NCBI GenBank assembly: GCA_035532295.1
Contig: DATKRH010000298.1
Span: 1 to 14,729, forward strand
Direction of reading: 5' to 3'
From: DASUBV01 sp035532295
GTDB taxonomy: Bacteria; Actinomycetota; Actinomycetes; Streptosporangiales; Streptosporangiaceae
Length of the DNA: 14,729 nucleotides
This document shows, one piece after another, positions 1-6,811 of this stretch (its first letter is position 1; every line of letters begins with the position of its first letter). Made by a program: the position numbers and the translations under genes. The notes beneath the pieces were generated by a model that saw nothing but the letters and a program-made list of their open reading frames with translations, had not been told where the DNA came from and searched no databases.

Positions 1-17
1 GCCCGGCGGGCTGCCGG

Positions 18-443
18 TCATGAGTCGCTGAGGATGATGCTGCCGTCCGGGCCCAGCGGCCAGCCGGGGTTGTGCGCGACCTCCCAGGGATGGCCGTCCG
101 GGTCGATGAAGACGGCCGAGTAGCCGCCCCAGAACGTCTCGCCCGGTTCCCGGCCGATGACGGCGCCGGCGGCGCGCGCCTCGGCGATCACCGCATCGAC
201 GTCGGCCGGCGAGCTGACGTTGTAGGCCAGCGTCACGCCGCCCCAGCCTCCGGGATCGCTCACGGCACTGTCCTGCGCGAGGCTCGCCCGGTCCCACAAG
301 CCGAACACCATCCCGCCCGCCTGGAAGAACGCCACGTCCGGCGCCGGCGCCGGCGCCTCCTGCCAGCCCATGGCCTGATAGAACGCCCTGGCCCGGCCCA
401 GATCGGTGACCCCGAGGGTGATGAGGCTGATGCGCTGATCCAT
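18..443 (-). CDS. VOC (glyoxalase/bleomycin-resistance fold) family protein
   Basis: A 141-residue protein, the usual length for a single-unit VOC protein made of two beta-alpha-beta-beta-beta modules. The first module starts at residues 5-27 with the typical pattern ISLITLGVTDLGRARAFYQ, and the second begins near GGVTLAYNVSSPADVDAVIAEA (about residues 68-90). The C-terminal FIDPDGHPWEVAHNP (about 112-126) is the classic VOC signature, and its Glu in WEV is the usual metal-ligand position. The first-strand ligand position appears to hold Thr rather than His or Glu, so metal binding may differ or be absent. The start is the ATG at 443; no clear Shine-Dalgarno is visible. Substrate cannot be told from sequence; this subgroup is usually annotated as glyoxalase or antibiotic-resistance-like without proof. 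It stands 69 nt downstream of the EEP gene on the same strand and could be co-transcribed with it. Confidence 0.88.
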   Translation of the reverse strand: MDQRISLITLGVTDLGRARAFYQAMGWQEAPAPAPDVAFFQAGGMVFGLWDRASLAQDSAVSDPGGWGGVTLAYNVSSPADVDAVIAEARAAGAVIGREPGETFWGGYSAVFIDPDGHPWEVAHNPGWPLGPDGSIILSDS

Positions 444-512
444 GCGGCCTATTGTGGGCCAGGCCCGGCCGGCGCCGGGGGGGTTTTCGGCCGCCGGCGC
501 GCGGGGGCGCGG

Positions 513-1247
513 TCAGGTCGGCCGCAGGCGCGCCCTGATCGGCAGGTGATCAGAGCCGAGCGGCGCCAGGACCGCGGCGTCGATGCTGGTCAGCTGCGGG
601 CTGGTCAGCAGGTGATCGAGCTGGATCAGCGGCGAGTCCGCCGGGTACGTCCGGCCGCGGACCGTCGGCGCGTACCCGGCAGCTACCCAGGTGGCCAGCC
701 GGGGCATGTTGAGGTCCCCGACGATGACCGTCGGCACCGGCTGGCGGCCCAGGTGCCGGGCGAGCCGGAGCAGCTGGGCGGGGCTGGTGAAGCGGTGCGT
801 CAGGTGCGTGTTGACCAGCCGCAGCGGCCAGCCGCCCGGCGCCGTGACCGAGCAGATCAGGGCAGCCCGGCTGTGCGGGTCGCCGGGCGCCCGGCCGAGG
901 TCGACGGTCTCGTAGCCGGTCACCGGCAGGGTGGTCAGCACCGCGATGCCCCAGTCGCCGCGGTCGGGCTGCGGCGCGATGCCGAGCTCGGCCAGCGACG
1001 CGCCGGTGCTCACATCGGCACGGATCAGCTGGGCGTCGAGGGCCCGCGCCGCGGCCGCCACGCCGTCGGCGCCGTCCGCGGTCCGCCACGTTTCCTGGAC
1101 CGCGATGATGTCGGCGCACAGGCGCCCGAGCGCCGCGGGCACGTCGAAGGGCTGGCCGCGGCCGCTGAGCCCGCAGTGCAGGTTCAGGCTGCTGATCGTG
1201 ACAGCGGCAGCTACGGCATCGCCGACCTCGACCTGGTGATACGCCAC
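513..1247 (-). CDS. Endonuclease/exonuclease/phosphatase (EEP) family protein
   Basis: About 244 residues, a complete single-domain EEP-fold metal-dependent phosphodiesterase or phosphomonoesterase. All family motifs are present in order: the Asn of SSLNLHCG near the N-terminus, the Glu of IIAVQETW, LRLVNTHLTH with the catalytic His, VIVGDLNMP with Asp and Asn, LDHLL, and the C-terminal GSDHLPI. The active site therefore looks intact. No signal peptide or membrane segment is seen, so it is probably cytosolic. Substrate is unknown; the family ranges from DNA repair nucleases to phosphoinositide or nucleotide phosphatases. I chose the GTG at 1247 because a CATAAT -10-like box ends 5 nt before it, which would give a leaderless message; a TTG at 1253 in the same frame is the alternative. 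Conserved sequence begins only around residue 16-20, so a later start cannot be excluded. Confidence 0.86.
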   Translation of the reverse strand: MAYHQVEVGDAVAAAVTISSLNLHCGLSGRGQPFDVPAALGRLCADIIAVQETWRTADGADGVAAAARALDAQLIRADVSTGASLAELGIAPQPDRGDWGIAVLTTLPVTGYETVDLGRAPGDPHSRAALICSVTAPGGWPLRLVNTHLTHRFTSPAQLLRLARHLGRQPVPTVIVGDLNMPRLATWVAAGYAPTVRGRTYPADSPLIQLDHLLTSPQLTSIDAAVLAPLGSDHLPIRARLRPT

Positions 1248-1252
1248 GGCCA

Positions 1253-1283
1253 ATTATGGACGTGCCGGGAAGGGGCCGGTCGA
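1253..1283 (-). promoter_or_regulatory. Candidate promoter for the EEP gene (leaderless)
   Basis: On the minus strand CATAAT (1258-1253) is a good -10 match. TCGACC lies 19 nt upstream (1283-1278) as a weak -35. The -10 box ends 5 nt before a GTG codon at 1247, which would put transcription start at or next to the start codon. Leaderless genes are common in actinobacteria. The spacer is long and the -35 is poor. Confidence 0.35.
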
Positions 1284-1319
1284 CAGCGGCTCTGAGCCGG
1301 CGGCCCATGAAGGCCCGGG

Positions 1320-1407
1320 CTGTGGACCATCTATGCACAGGAGGGTGTGGATATCCGGTGGATAAGTGAGCTGCGCGGGGGATAAACGGCGGGTGTCCTG
1401 TGGATAG
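1320..1407 (+). repeat. Cluster A of DnaA-box-like 9-mers
   Basis: A noncoding stretch between two minus-strand genes. It holds several near matches to the actinobacterial DnaA box TGTGGA(C/T)AA: TGTGGACCA (1321-1329), CTATGCACA on the opposite strand (1331-1339), TGTGGATAT (1346-1354), GGTGGATAA (1357-1365), GGGGGATAA (1377-1385) and TGTGGATAG (1399-1407). Apart from the weaker fifth, each differs from a consensus form at one position; none is perfect. The order and some spacers match the cluster at 3392-3476, including a shared 13-mer GCGCGGGGGATAA. No dnaA, dnaN or partition gene is nearby, so it is not recognisable as oriC. It may titrate DnaA or serve as a dispersed regulatory repeat. 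The remaining intergenic DNA (1408-1451) shows nothing else clear. Confidence 0.5.
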
Positions 1408-1451
1408 CCAGAAGACCTTGATTTGCTGAACGAGAGCCTCTTGCGCGCGGC

Positions 1452-2645
1452 CTATTCCGCCGGGGTCCTCGGACCCTCGGCAGCGCCGGGCGCCGCGGCC
1501 GAGGCCATCACCGGGACAGGCGCCGTGGCCTGCCAGAGCTCCCGGATCAGGACCTGAATCGCGCCCGCGCTGGGAATGGCCAGCAGCGCCGCCACGAAGG
1601 CGCCGAAGATTCCGCCGATCCAGCTGCCGATGGACGCCCCCACGAGGATGGACACCAGCACCAGCAGCGGGTTGACCTTGACCGTCCGGCTCATCACGAC
1701 CGGGTTCAGCACATGGTTCTCGAGCTGGGTGTAGACCAGGAACACCACCAGGGTCACGATGCCCGCCGTCAGCGAGTGGCCCACGGCGAACAACACCACC
1801 GGGACGCCGGCCAGCGCCCCGCCGACCAGCGGCAGGAAGTCGACCAGCGCCACCCACAGCGCCCACAAGAACGGAAACGGGACACCCAGCGCCAGCAGGG
1901 TCACCAGCACGACGACCCCCGCGATGAGCGAGGTCAGGAAGTTCCCCAGCATGTAACCGGTGACCGAGCGGTTGACCTCGCGCGCGATCCGCGAGTAGCG
2001 CTCCGCCCGGGGCGCCACCATCAGGTCCAGCAGCCCGGTCCGCATCTTCGGACCTTCCATCAGCAGCAGCAAGACGAGGACGAAGATCGTAATGAGCTCC
2101 AGCACCAGGGAGAACGCGCCCTTGCCCAGTGTGAGCGCCGGCCTGGCCAGGCCCTGCCCGAGGTTGACCAGCTTGGGCGCGTTGGTCTTCACCCAGTTCT
2201 GGACGTGGTACCGGGTCACCAGATGGCCGATCCAGCCGCGGCCGTGCTCGGCGTCGCTGACGTAAGCGGGAAGGGTGTGTGCCAGGTGCGTAATGCCGTT
2301 GGCCAGCGGGTATCCGAACGCCGCCGCCAGGCCGACGAACACCAGCAGGCCCCAGAGCGTCACGACCGCGACGGCGAGGCCGCGCCGCTTCACCCGCCAC
2401 CGCTGGAGGGCGACCACGAGCGGATTCAGGAGCAGGGCGACGAATCCCGCGGCCGCGATCAGCAAGATGATGTCGCGCAGCCGGTACACGAGCTTGCCGG
2501 CGAAATAGGCCGCGGCCACGACCGTGACCGCGACCAGGATGGTCTGCAGCGGAACGCCCCTGGTCCCGGCGGCCTTCCAGAGCCGATCTCGCCGGGTTTC
2601 GGGCTGCAGGAGGGGTGCCTGGCGGTCTTCCACGCCCGCCATCAT
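1452..2645 (-). CDS. AI-2E family transporter (PF01594-type permease)
   Basis: A 397-residue integral membrane protein, typical length for the AI-2E family. Hydrophobic segments include two near the N-terminus (about residues 36-75), one at about 90-115, one at about 178-197, and a dense block from about 230 to 375. The family hallmark is visible in the C-terminal half: a Gly/Pro-rich LVDFLPLVGGALAGVP, then YTQLENHVLNP, then a VNPLLVLVSILVGASIGSWIGGIFGAFVAALLAIP-like terminal pair of helices (described in parts). Members export small molecules or act as Na+/H+ antiporters; substrate cannot be inferred. Two adjacent ATG codons (2645 and 2642) are possible starts, with no strong Shine-Dalgarno. 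The C-terminus ends in an Ala/Pro-rich tail. It begins 38 nt after the DUF1345 gene, so the two membrane-protein genes probably form one unit. Confidence 0.9.
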   Translation of the reverse strand: MMAGVEDRQAPLLQPETRRDRLWKAAGTRGVPLQTILVAVTVVAAAYFAGKLVYRLRDIILLIAAAGFVALLLNPLVVALQRWRVKRRGLAVAVVTLWGLLVFVGLAAAFGYPLANGITHLAHTLPAYVSDAEHGRGWIGHLVTRYHVQNWVKTNAPKLVNLGQGLARPALTLGKGAFSLVLELITIFVLVLLLLMEGPKMRTGLLDLMVAPRAERYSRIAREVNRSVTGYMLGNFLTSLIAGVVVLVTLLALGVPFPFLWALWVALVDFLPLVGGALAGVPVVLFAVGHSLTAGIVTLVVFLVYTQLENHVLNPVVMSRTVKVNPLLVLVSILVGASIGSWIGGIFGAFVAALLAIPSAGAIQVLIRELWQATAPVPVMASAAAPGAAEGPRTPAE

Positions 2646-2683
2646 CGCAGTGCCGCCGCCATTGGTGGCCTAGTCGGCCTGGT

Positions 2684-3313
2684 TCACCCGCCACCGCCGC
2701 TGCTGCCCAGGCCCGCGACCAGGTTGACCGTCGCCGCCAGGATGACCGCGCCGAACAGGTAGGAGAGCAGGGCGTGCCGCAGCGCCGTGCCGCGCACCTC
2801 AGAGCTCTCCAGATTGGTGTCGGAGACCTGGAATGTCATCCCGAGAGTCAGCGCGACATAGGCGAAGTCGCGATAAGCCGGCCGCTCTTGCTGGTTGAAG
2901 CCGATCCCGCCGACTGGCTCGGCGTAATAGAGCAGGGCGTAGCGCAGCGTGAAGATGGTGTGCACGATGAACCAGGACATCGCGACGCTCAGCACCGCCA
3001 GCAGGGCGAGCATGAGCTGCGTCGCCCCGGCCGCCGCGTGGGCTTCCACGATCACCAGTCCCAGCGCGCCGAGACTGGCGACGCACGCGCTCAGCATGAT
3101 CACGTCCCCGACGGCCCGGCTGGGATCCTCTGCGGTCGCCTGGGCCGCGGTCTGCTCCGCCGACAGCGGCCAGATCGCGCGCCAGATCCAGGTGCAGAAG
3201 ACGATGGCGGTCGCGTCCCACCCGATGCTCGGCGCGTACCGCCAGTTGCCGAGGATGATCGTGAGGACCGCCGCCACGGCACCGACGCACACTGATACCG
3301 CCAGCCGCGCCAT
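2684..3313 (-). CDS. DUF1345 family membrane protein
   Basis: A 209-residue predicted inner-membrane protein resembling the DUF1345 family, of unknown function. Hydrophobic helices are seen at about residues 4-21, 31-46, 72-92, 96-122 and 183-203. The family-like core includes WFIVHTIFTLRYA followed by YY and GGIGFN, then YRDFAYVALTLGMTFQVSDT, a stretch that is well conserved in this family. I chose the ATG at 3313 because it starts right at the first membrane helix; a GTG at 3352 would add a short Arg/Pro-rich cytoplasmic head. Neither has a good ribosome binding site. The open frame continues further upstream, but that part overlaps the repeat cluster at 3392-3476 and is not protein-like. 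The AI-2E transporter gene follows 38 nt downstream on the same strand. Confidence 0.82.
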   Translation of the reverse strand: MARLAVSVCVGAVAAVLTIILGNWRYAPSIGWDATAIVFCTWIWRAIWPLSAEQTAAQATAEDPSRAVGDVIMLSACVASLGALGLVIVEAHAAAGATQLMLALLAVLSVAMSWFIVHTIFTLRYALLYYAEPVGGIGFNQQERPAYRDFAYVALTLGMTFQVSDTNLESSEVRGTALRHALLSYLFGAVILAATVNLVAGLGSSGGGG

Positions 3314-3391
3314 CGTCGGCCGCCGCTGACGCGGCGGCGAGGGGGTCCGCACCCGCGGATTCTCGCACAGTGCCGGCAACAGCCCGTCACC

Positions 3392-3476
3392 TGTGGACCA
3401 ACCTGTGGACAGTGGGTGGATAAGCAACCGGCGCGGGGGATAAGAGCGGGATAACCACCCGGCGCCCTGTGGATGA
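3392..3476 (+). repeat. Cluster B of DnaA-box-like 9-mers, related to cluster A
   Basis: A noncoding segment upstream of the DUF1345 gene. DnaA-box-like sites on the plus strand are TGTGGACCA (3392-3400, identical to the first site of cluster A), TGTGGACAG (3404-3412), GGTGGATAA (3415-3423), GGGGGATAA (3435-3443) and TGTGGATGA (3468-3476). Cluster A has the same order of the main elements: TGTGGACCA, GGTGGATAA, the 13-mer GCGCGGGGGATAA, then CCTGTGGAT. The spacers vary in length. Both clusters sit within about 65-80 nt upstream of a minus-strand gene start, which would also fit a dispersed promoter-proximal regulatory repeat. Confidence 0.5.
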
Positions 3477-3481
3477 CCGCA

Positions 3482-3518
3482 GCGGGGCCCCTCCATCTCA
3501 TACCTGGAGGGGCCCCGC
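3482..3518. terminator. Perfect 14-bp-stem hairpin in a divergent gap
   Basis: GCGGGGCCCCTCCA (3482-3495) pairs perfectly with its reverse complement at 3505-3518, around a 9-nt loop. This is as strong as an intrinsic terminator stem but has no U-tract on either side. It lies between the divergent DUF1345 and DUF2332 genes, where no recognised gene ends, and only 6 nt after the last DnaA-box-like site. It may insulate the two transcription units or end an unannotated short RNA. Confidence 0.5.
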
Positions 3519-3526
3519 CCGTGTGC

Positions 3527-3569
3527 GGCACCGCCGGGATCCGGCGGGCCTGGCCCTATTTTGGGTGCC
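3527..3569 (+). terminator. Second hairpin with following T-run
   Basis: CCGCCGG (3531-3537) and CCGGCGG (3541-3547) form a 7-bp stem with a 3-nt GAT loop. The sequence then runs through a short spacer to TATTTT at 3558-3563. GGCACC and GGTGCC at the outer ends could also pair around the whole unit. Together with the preceding hairpin it would suit the 3' end of a small plus-strand transcript, but no such RNA is proven. Confidence 0.3.
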
Positions 3570-3624
3570 GGACGCCGCCGTCGCCGTCACCGACACGCCC
3601 GAGATGTCACCCTGTCCGCCCGCC

Positions 3625-3680
3625 GCCCCGGCACCCAGCCCGCCCCGGCACCCGCCCCGGCACCCGGCCCGCCCCGGTGC
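3625..3680 (+). repeat. Short GC-rich direct repeats upstream of the DUF2332 gene
   Basis: Three exact copies of GCCCCGGCACCC start at 3625, 3642 and 3654, and a partial fourth (GCCCCGGTGC) lies at 3671-3680. Start-to-start spacing alternates 17, 12 and 17 nt. The block ends 18 nt before the GTG start of the next gene. It is probably low-complexity slippage DNA, and no function is evident. The DNA between 3570 and 3624 shows nothing recognisable. Confidence 0.6.
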
Positions 3681-3698
3681 TTGCCATAGCCTTCAGTC

Positions 3699-4784
3699 GT
3701 GGAACGTCCGGACCGCAGCGAGTCGCCCGTCGAGCACATGGCCCGGATGCTGAGCCAGCAAGCCACGGCCTGCCGGGCCCTGGGCAGCCCGCTGTACGGG
3801 GACCTGCTGCCCTGGGCCGCCGCGGACCTCCGCGGCGGCGGCCCGACCGCCGAGGTGCTGGACGGTTACCTGGCCCAGCCGGTGTCGAGCGTCCTCCCGT
3901 TGCGGATGCTCGGCGCGGCGCACGCGCTGGTCCTGAGTGGACAAGCGCCCGAGCTCGCGGCCTTCTATCCCTCGGCTGGCGGCACCGCGGACCCCGGCCC
4001 CGATGGCGTCCGTGCCTGGACCGCACTGCGCCAGACGCTCAAGGAGCACGGCTCGTCCATCCAGGCCTGGCTGCGGCGCCCGCCGCAGACCAACGAGGTC
4101 GGCCGGGGAGCGGCGCTGCTCGGCGGGCTGCGCCACGTCGTGGCGCAGGCCAGCCTGCCCGTCCGCCTGGTCGAGGTTGGCGCCAGCGCCGGGCTGAACC
4201 TGCGCGCCGATCACTTTCATGTGCCGGGCGACGCCGGCTGCCATGCGGTCGCGTCATCGCCGGTCGTCCTGGCCGGCGGATGGCAGGGCGCGGCGCCCCC
4301 CGAGGGTCACATCGAGGTGGCCGGCCGAACGGGCGGTGACCTCGATCCCATTGATCCCACGACCCCGGCGGGCGCCCTGACGCTGACGGCCTACGTCTGG
4401 CCGGATCAGCAAGCCCGGCTGGAACGACTCCGCGGCGCCCTCACCCTCGCCCGGTCGATCCCGGCCGAGCTGCGCCGGGAGTCGGCGACGGCCACTCTCG
4501 CCCGGACCACGCTCGCCGACGGTAGCTGGACCGTGCTCTGGCATTCGATCTTCCGCCAGTACCTGAACCAGGAGCAGCGCGCCGAACTGGCTGCGGGGGT
4601 GGACGCGCTCGCCGCCGCCGCTACCCCGTCGGCCCGGTTCGCCTACCTCTACCTGGAGCAGTCGCGGGCCGGCGGCTGCCCGGTCACGCTGACCACCTGG
4701 CCCGGCGGCCGCCGGCGCGTTCTGGGCGAGGCCCCGCCGCACGGGATTCCCGTCACCTGGCGAGCCCGCCCCGCCTTCCGCTAG
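3699..4784 (+). CDS. DUF2332 family protein
   Basis: A 361-residue soluble protein matching the actinobacteria-rich DUF2332 family, whose function is not established. Typical features are the N-terminal MARMLSQQATACRALGSPLY-like helix, the central LVEVGASAGLNLRADHF (about residues 160-176), WPDQQARLERLRGAL (about 234-248), the WTVLWHSIFRQYL block (about 277-289) and the C-terminal VTLTTWPGG. The GASAGLNL stretch resembles the glycine-rich motif I of Rossmann-fold methyltransferases, so S-adenosylmethionine binding is possible but unproven. The GTG at 3699 is taken as start; an ATG at 3738 is possible, and neither has a clear Shine-Dalgarno. It is the only plus-strand gene in the left half and converges on the dehydrogenase gene with an 8-nt gap and no hairpin between them. 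Confidence 0.85.
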   Translation: MERPDRSESPVEHMARMLSQQATACRALGSPLYGDLLPWAAADLRGGGPTAEVLDGYLAQPVSSVLPLRMLGAAHALVLSGQAPELAAFYPSAGGTADPGPDGVRAWTALRQTLKEHGSSIQAWLRRPPQTNEVGRGAALLGGLRHVVAQASLPVRLVEVGASAGLNLRADHFHVPGDAGCHAVASSPVVLAGGWQGAAPPEGHIEVAGRTGGDLDPIDPTTPAGALTLTAYVWPDQQARLERLRGALTLARSIPAELRRESATATLARTTLADGSWTVLWHSIFRQYLNQEQRAELAAGVDALAAAATPSARFAYLYLEQSRAGGCPVTLTTWPGGRRRVLGEAPPHGIPVTWRARPAFR

Positions 4785-4792
4785 CCCCGCCG

Positions 4793-5713
4793 CTAGTAAC
4801 CGGCTGCGGGATCGACCACGCCGATCAGCGGCTCGTGCGCCGCGAAGGCGGCCACGTTCTCCTGAATGCGGCGAGCCAGCATCCGCTCGACCATCTCCTC
4901 GGTGTCCGCGGTATGCGGCGTGATGACGCAGTTCTCCAGGTCCCACAGCGGGTGGCCGTCCGGGAGCGGCTCCGGGTCGGTCACGTCGAGGGCCGCGCCG
5001 CCGATGGTTCGCTCGCGCAGCGCCGTGACCAGCGCGCCCGTGTCCACATGCCGGCCGCGTGCGACGTTGACCAGCCACGCGTCCGGCCGCATCGCGGTCA
5101 GTTCGGCCGGCCCGATGATGTGCTCGGTGCTGGGCGTCAGGGCCAGCGCCACGAACACCACCCTGGCCTGCGCCAGCGCCTCGTGCAGCTGGCCGGTCTG
5201 CAGCGTGCGCACTGCGCCGGGCAGCTCACCCGGCTGGCGGCGGACCACCGTGACGGCGGCGCGCAGCGGCGCGAGGAGCTCCAGCAGGCTGGTCGCGATG
5301 CCGCCGCCGCCGAGGATGGTGACCGGCTGGTCGTACAGGCTCTCGCCGGCGGCCTTGCCCCACGAGCGCGCGGTGATCCGCTGCCGCAGGCCGCGCAGGC
5401 CGGCCAGCGCGAGCATGAGCGCGTGCTCGGCGACCGGCTCGGCGTAGGCGCCCTTCGCGCACGTCCAGGTCCGTACCGAGTCGAGCAGCCCGGCCGCGGC
5501 GACCCGCTCCACCCCCGCGTAGGGAAGCTGCACCCAGCGGGCCGCGGGTGCGGCGGCCAGGGCCTTGCCGAGCCCGTCAATGTCGGCGGGGTTCAGCCAG
5601 ACGAGGGCGTCCGCCGCGGAATCTACGCCCGCGGGCTCGCCGCCGCCATCGCGGACCGCCCGGACGGCGGACTCACGCGGCACCGGCCCGATGGCGATGC
5701 GTGGTGTCGTCAC
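4793..5713 (-). CDS. D-isomer specific 2-hydroxyacid dehydrogenase, NAD-binding
   Basis: A 306-residue cytosolic oxidoreductase of the D-2-hydroxyacid dehydrogenase family, which interconverts 2-oxoacids and D-2-hydroxyacids with NAD(P)H. The N-terminal domain carries the substrate-side loop LPYAGVERV. The Rossmann domain has the glycine motif VTILGGGGIATSLLELLAPL (around residue 130). The catalytic triad looks complete: Arg in NVARGRHVD, Glu in DVTDPEPLP, and His in VITPHTA. VFVALALTPSTEHII is the usual segment that precedes the Arg region. Members act on glyoxylate, hydroxypyruvate, phosphoglycerate and others; which one here cannot be told. The GTG at 5713 (AGGG about 9 nt upstream) is chosen because the open frame beyond it is only translated tandem repeat. 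The stop is 8 nt from the convergent DUF2332 stop. Confidence 0.9.
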   Translation of the reverse strand: MTTPRIAIGPVPRESAVRAVRDGGGEPAGVDSAADALVWLNPADIDGLGKALAAAPAARWVQLPYAGVERVAAAGLLDSVRTWTCAKGAYAEPVAEHALMLALAGLRGLRQRITARSWGKAAGESLYDQPVTILGGGGIATSLLELLAPLRAAVTVVRRQPGELPGAVRTLQTGQLHEALAQARVVFVALALTPSTEHIIGPAELTAMRPDAWLVNVARGRHVDTGALVTALRERTIGGAALDVTDPEPLPDGHPLWDLENCVITPHTADTEEMVERMLARRIQENVAAFAAHEPLIGVVDPAAGY

Positions 5714-5740
5714 AGACGCGACCCTAGCCGTGCCGGGCTC

Positions 5741-5786
5741 GGCGCGGCCAGCCGGGTGCGGCGCGGCCAGCCGGGTGCGGCGCGGC
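5741..5786. repeat. 19-bp tandem repeat, about 2.4 copies
   Basis: GGCGCGGCCAGCCGGGTGC occurs twice in perfect tandem (5741-5759 and 5760-5778), followed by the first 8 nt of a third copy. It lies just upstream of the dehydrogenase start on the minus strand, where a promoter would be expected. It creates an artificial N-terminal extension of the open frame. Confidence 0.75.
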
Positions 5787-5813
5787 ATCGCGCGCCGGGG
5801 CCGAGATGCCCGC

Positions 5814-5854
5814 GGCCGCCGATCGGGTTGCTGACTGCAAACCGATCGGCGGCC
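5814..5854 (-). terminator. Strong hairpin terminator after the anchored/secreted protein gene
   Basis: GGCCGCCGATCGG (5814-5826) and CCGATCGGCGGCC (5842-5854) are perfect 13-nt reverse complements around a 15-nt loop, which can itself pair partly (GTTGC with GCAAC-like). It is 33 nt beyond the stop of the gene ending at 5888 and before the dehydrogenase start. No U-run follows, which is common for terminators in GC-rich actinobacteria. Confidence 0.65.
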
Positions 5855-5887
5855 GGGCCTGGCGTGACCGTGCGCGGACCCGAGCTG

Positions 5888-6811
5888 CTAGAAGCGCGGG
5901 GTCGCGGTCGTGATGTCGTAACTCGACCCCCAGTACCACTGGGTGGCGTCGGAGCCGGGCACGATGTGCGGACTGCCGGTGGGGTCGGCGATCCACCAGC
6001 GGATGTGAGAGCGCATCCGTGCCGGGAGCGTGGCGACGGCCGCCTGCACGGCCGGCCACTCCGAGCGCATGGTGTAAATGCGGGCCAGTGCGTTCGGCCT
6101 GGCGCTCAGCCGGTGCAAGGCCCAGCTCGCGGCACCTGACGGCGTGGCGTCACCGGGCTCGACGTCGAGGATCGAGGCCGCGTAGTCCGTCCCGGTGGTG
6201 TCGATCCACATCACCTTCCGCCCGGCCACCTGCGAGGGCGAGGCGGCGTAGTTGCCGGTGGCATAGGTGGCGACCACGTGGTGGGCAGGGATCGCGGCGG
6301 GCGTCACCGAGTCGTAAATGAGGTAGGGCGGGGCATGCGTGACCGACGGCGCCCGGTGCCGTAGCGCTGCCTGGGCCGTGGCCTGGTGCTGAGTCCTGGC
6401 TGGGTGCTGGCCGGCGGCCTGCTGGAGCGGGCGCTTCCTGGAGGCCAGCCGGACGCGGACGGCCGGATGATGCGGCCGGTGCGCGGCCGCGGTGGACGGG
6501 GCCGCGTGCCCGGACGGTGCGTGCCCGGACGGTGCGTGCCGGGACGGTACCTGCCCGGACGCTGCCAGCCCGAAGGCAGCGCCGGCCGACCCGCCTGCCG
6601 CCTCCCTGACGTTCGCTGTCGGCTGGTGAAGGCCGTCGGACTTGCCGACGCTGAGGTGCTGGACTGCGCTGGCGATCTGCGGTGTCGCCGATGAGGATGT
6701 TGTTGCTACGGCGGTCCCGACGCCGGCGCCGGTCAGCGCCACGACGGTTCCGACGTAGGCCAGGGACTTGCCGCGGCGAGCCAGGAATTCGGTCAGGGCA
6801 GTGGGGAACAA
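5888..6811 (-). CDS. Membrane-anchored or secreted protein with glycoside-hydrolase-like C-terminal domain
   Basis: 307 residues in three parts. Residues 1-37 look like a signal peptide or anchor: basic LARRGKS, then hydrophobic LAYVGTVVALTGAGVGTAVA. Residues about 38-160 are a low-complexity Ala/Ser/His/Pro linker with SGHAP-like repeats. Residues about 165-307 are a globular domain with YLIYDSVTP, ATYATGNYAA, MWIDTTGTDYAASILDVEPGD (in parts), IYTMRSEWPAV, WWIADPTGSPHIVPG and ATQWYW. The last motifs resemble the strand ends of lysozyme-like TIM barrels (GH25/DUF1906 type), including the acidic DVEPGD and the final QW. That suggests a cell-wall or surface polysaccharide role, but I do not recognise an established family. 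The TTG start at 6811 follows an AGGGAAGGAA ribosome binding site. Its 5' leader is long and structured. Confidence 0.7.
   Translation of the reverse strand: MFPTALTEFLARRGKSLAYVGTVVALTGAGVGTAVATTSSSATPQIASAVQHLSVGKSDGLHQPTANVREAAGGSAGAAFGLAASGQVPSRHAPSGHAPSGHAAPSTAAAHRPHHPAVRVRLASRKRPLQQAAGQHPARTQHQATAQAALRHRAPSVTHAPPYLIYDSVTPAAIPAHHVVATYATGNYAASPSQVAGRKVMWIDTTGTDYAASILDVEPGDATPSGAASWALHRLSARPNALARIYTMRSEWPAVQAAVATLPARMRSHIRWWIADPTGSPHIVPGSDATQWYWGSSYDITTATPRF
6506..6565. repeat. 15-bp in-frame coding repeat (linker of the anchored protein)
   Basis: Four tandem 15-bp units (6506-6520, 6521-6535, 6536-6550, 6551-6565), the first two identical as GTGCCCGGACGGTGC and the others diverged. On the coding strand each specifies a five-residue SGHAP-like unit, so copy changes keep the reading frame and only alter linker length. 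Confidence 0.7.

Noticed and set aside
550..2694. 714-codon minus-strand open frame spanning the EEP and AI-2E genes
   Set aside because: It is an out-of-frame shadow of both genes and runs through the DnaA-box-like cluster. No protein-like domain is seen.
1320..3476. Chromosomal replication origin at the DnaA-box-like clusters
   Set aside because: No dnaA, dnaN, gyrase, rpmH or par genes are nearby, the boxes are imperfect, and no AT-rich unwinding region is visible.
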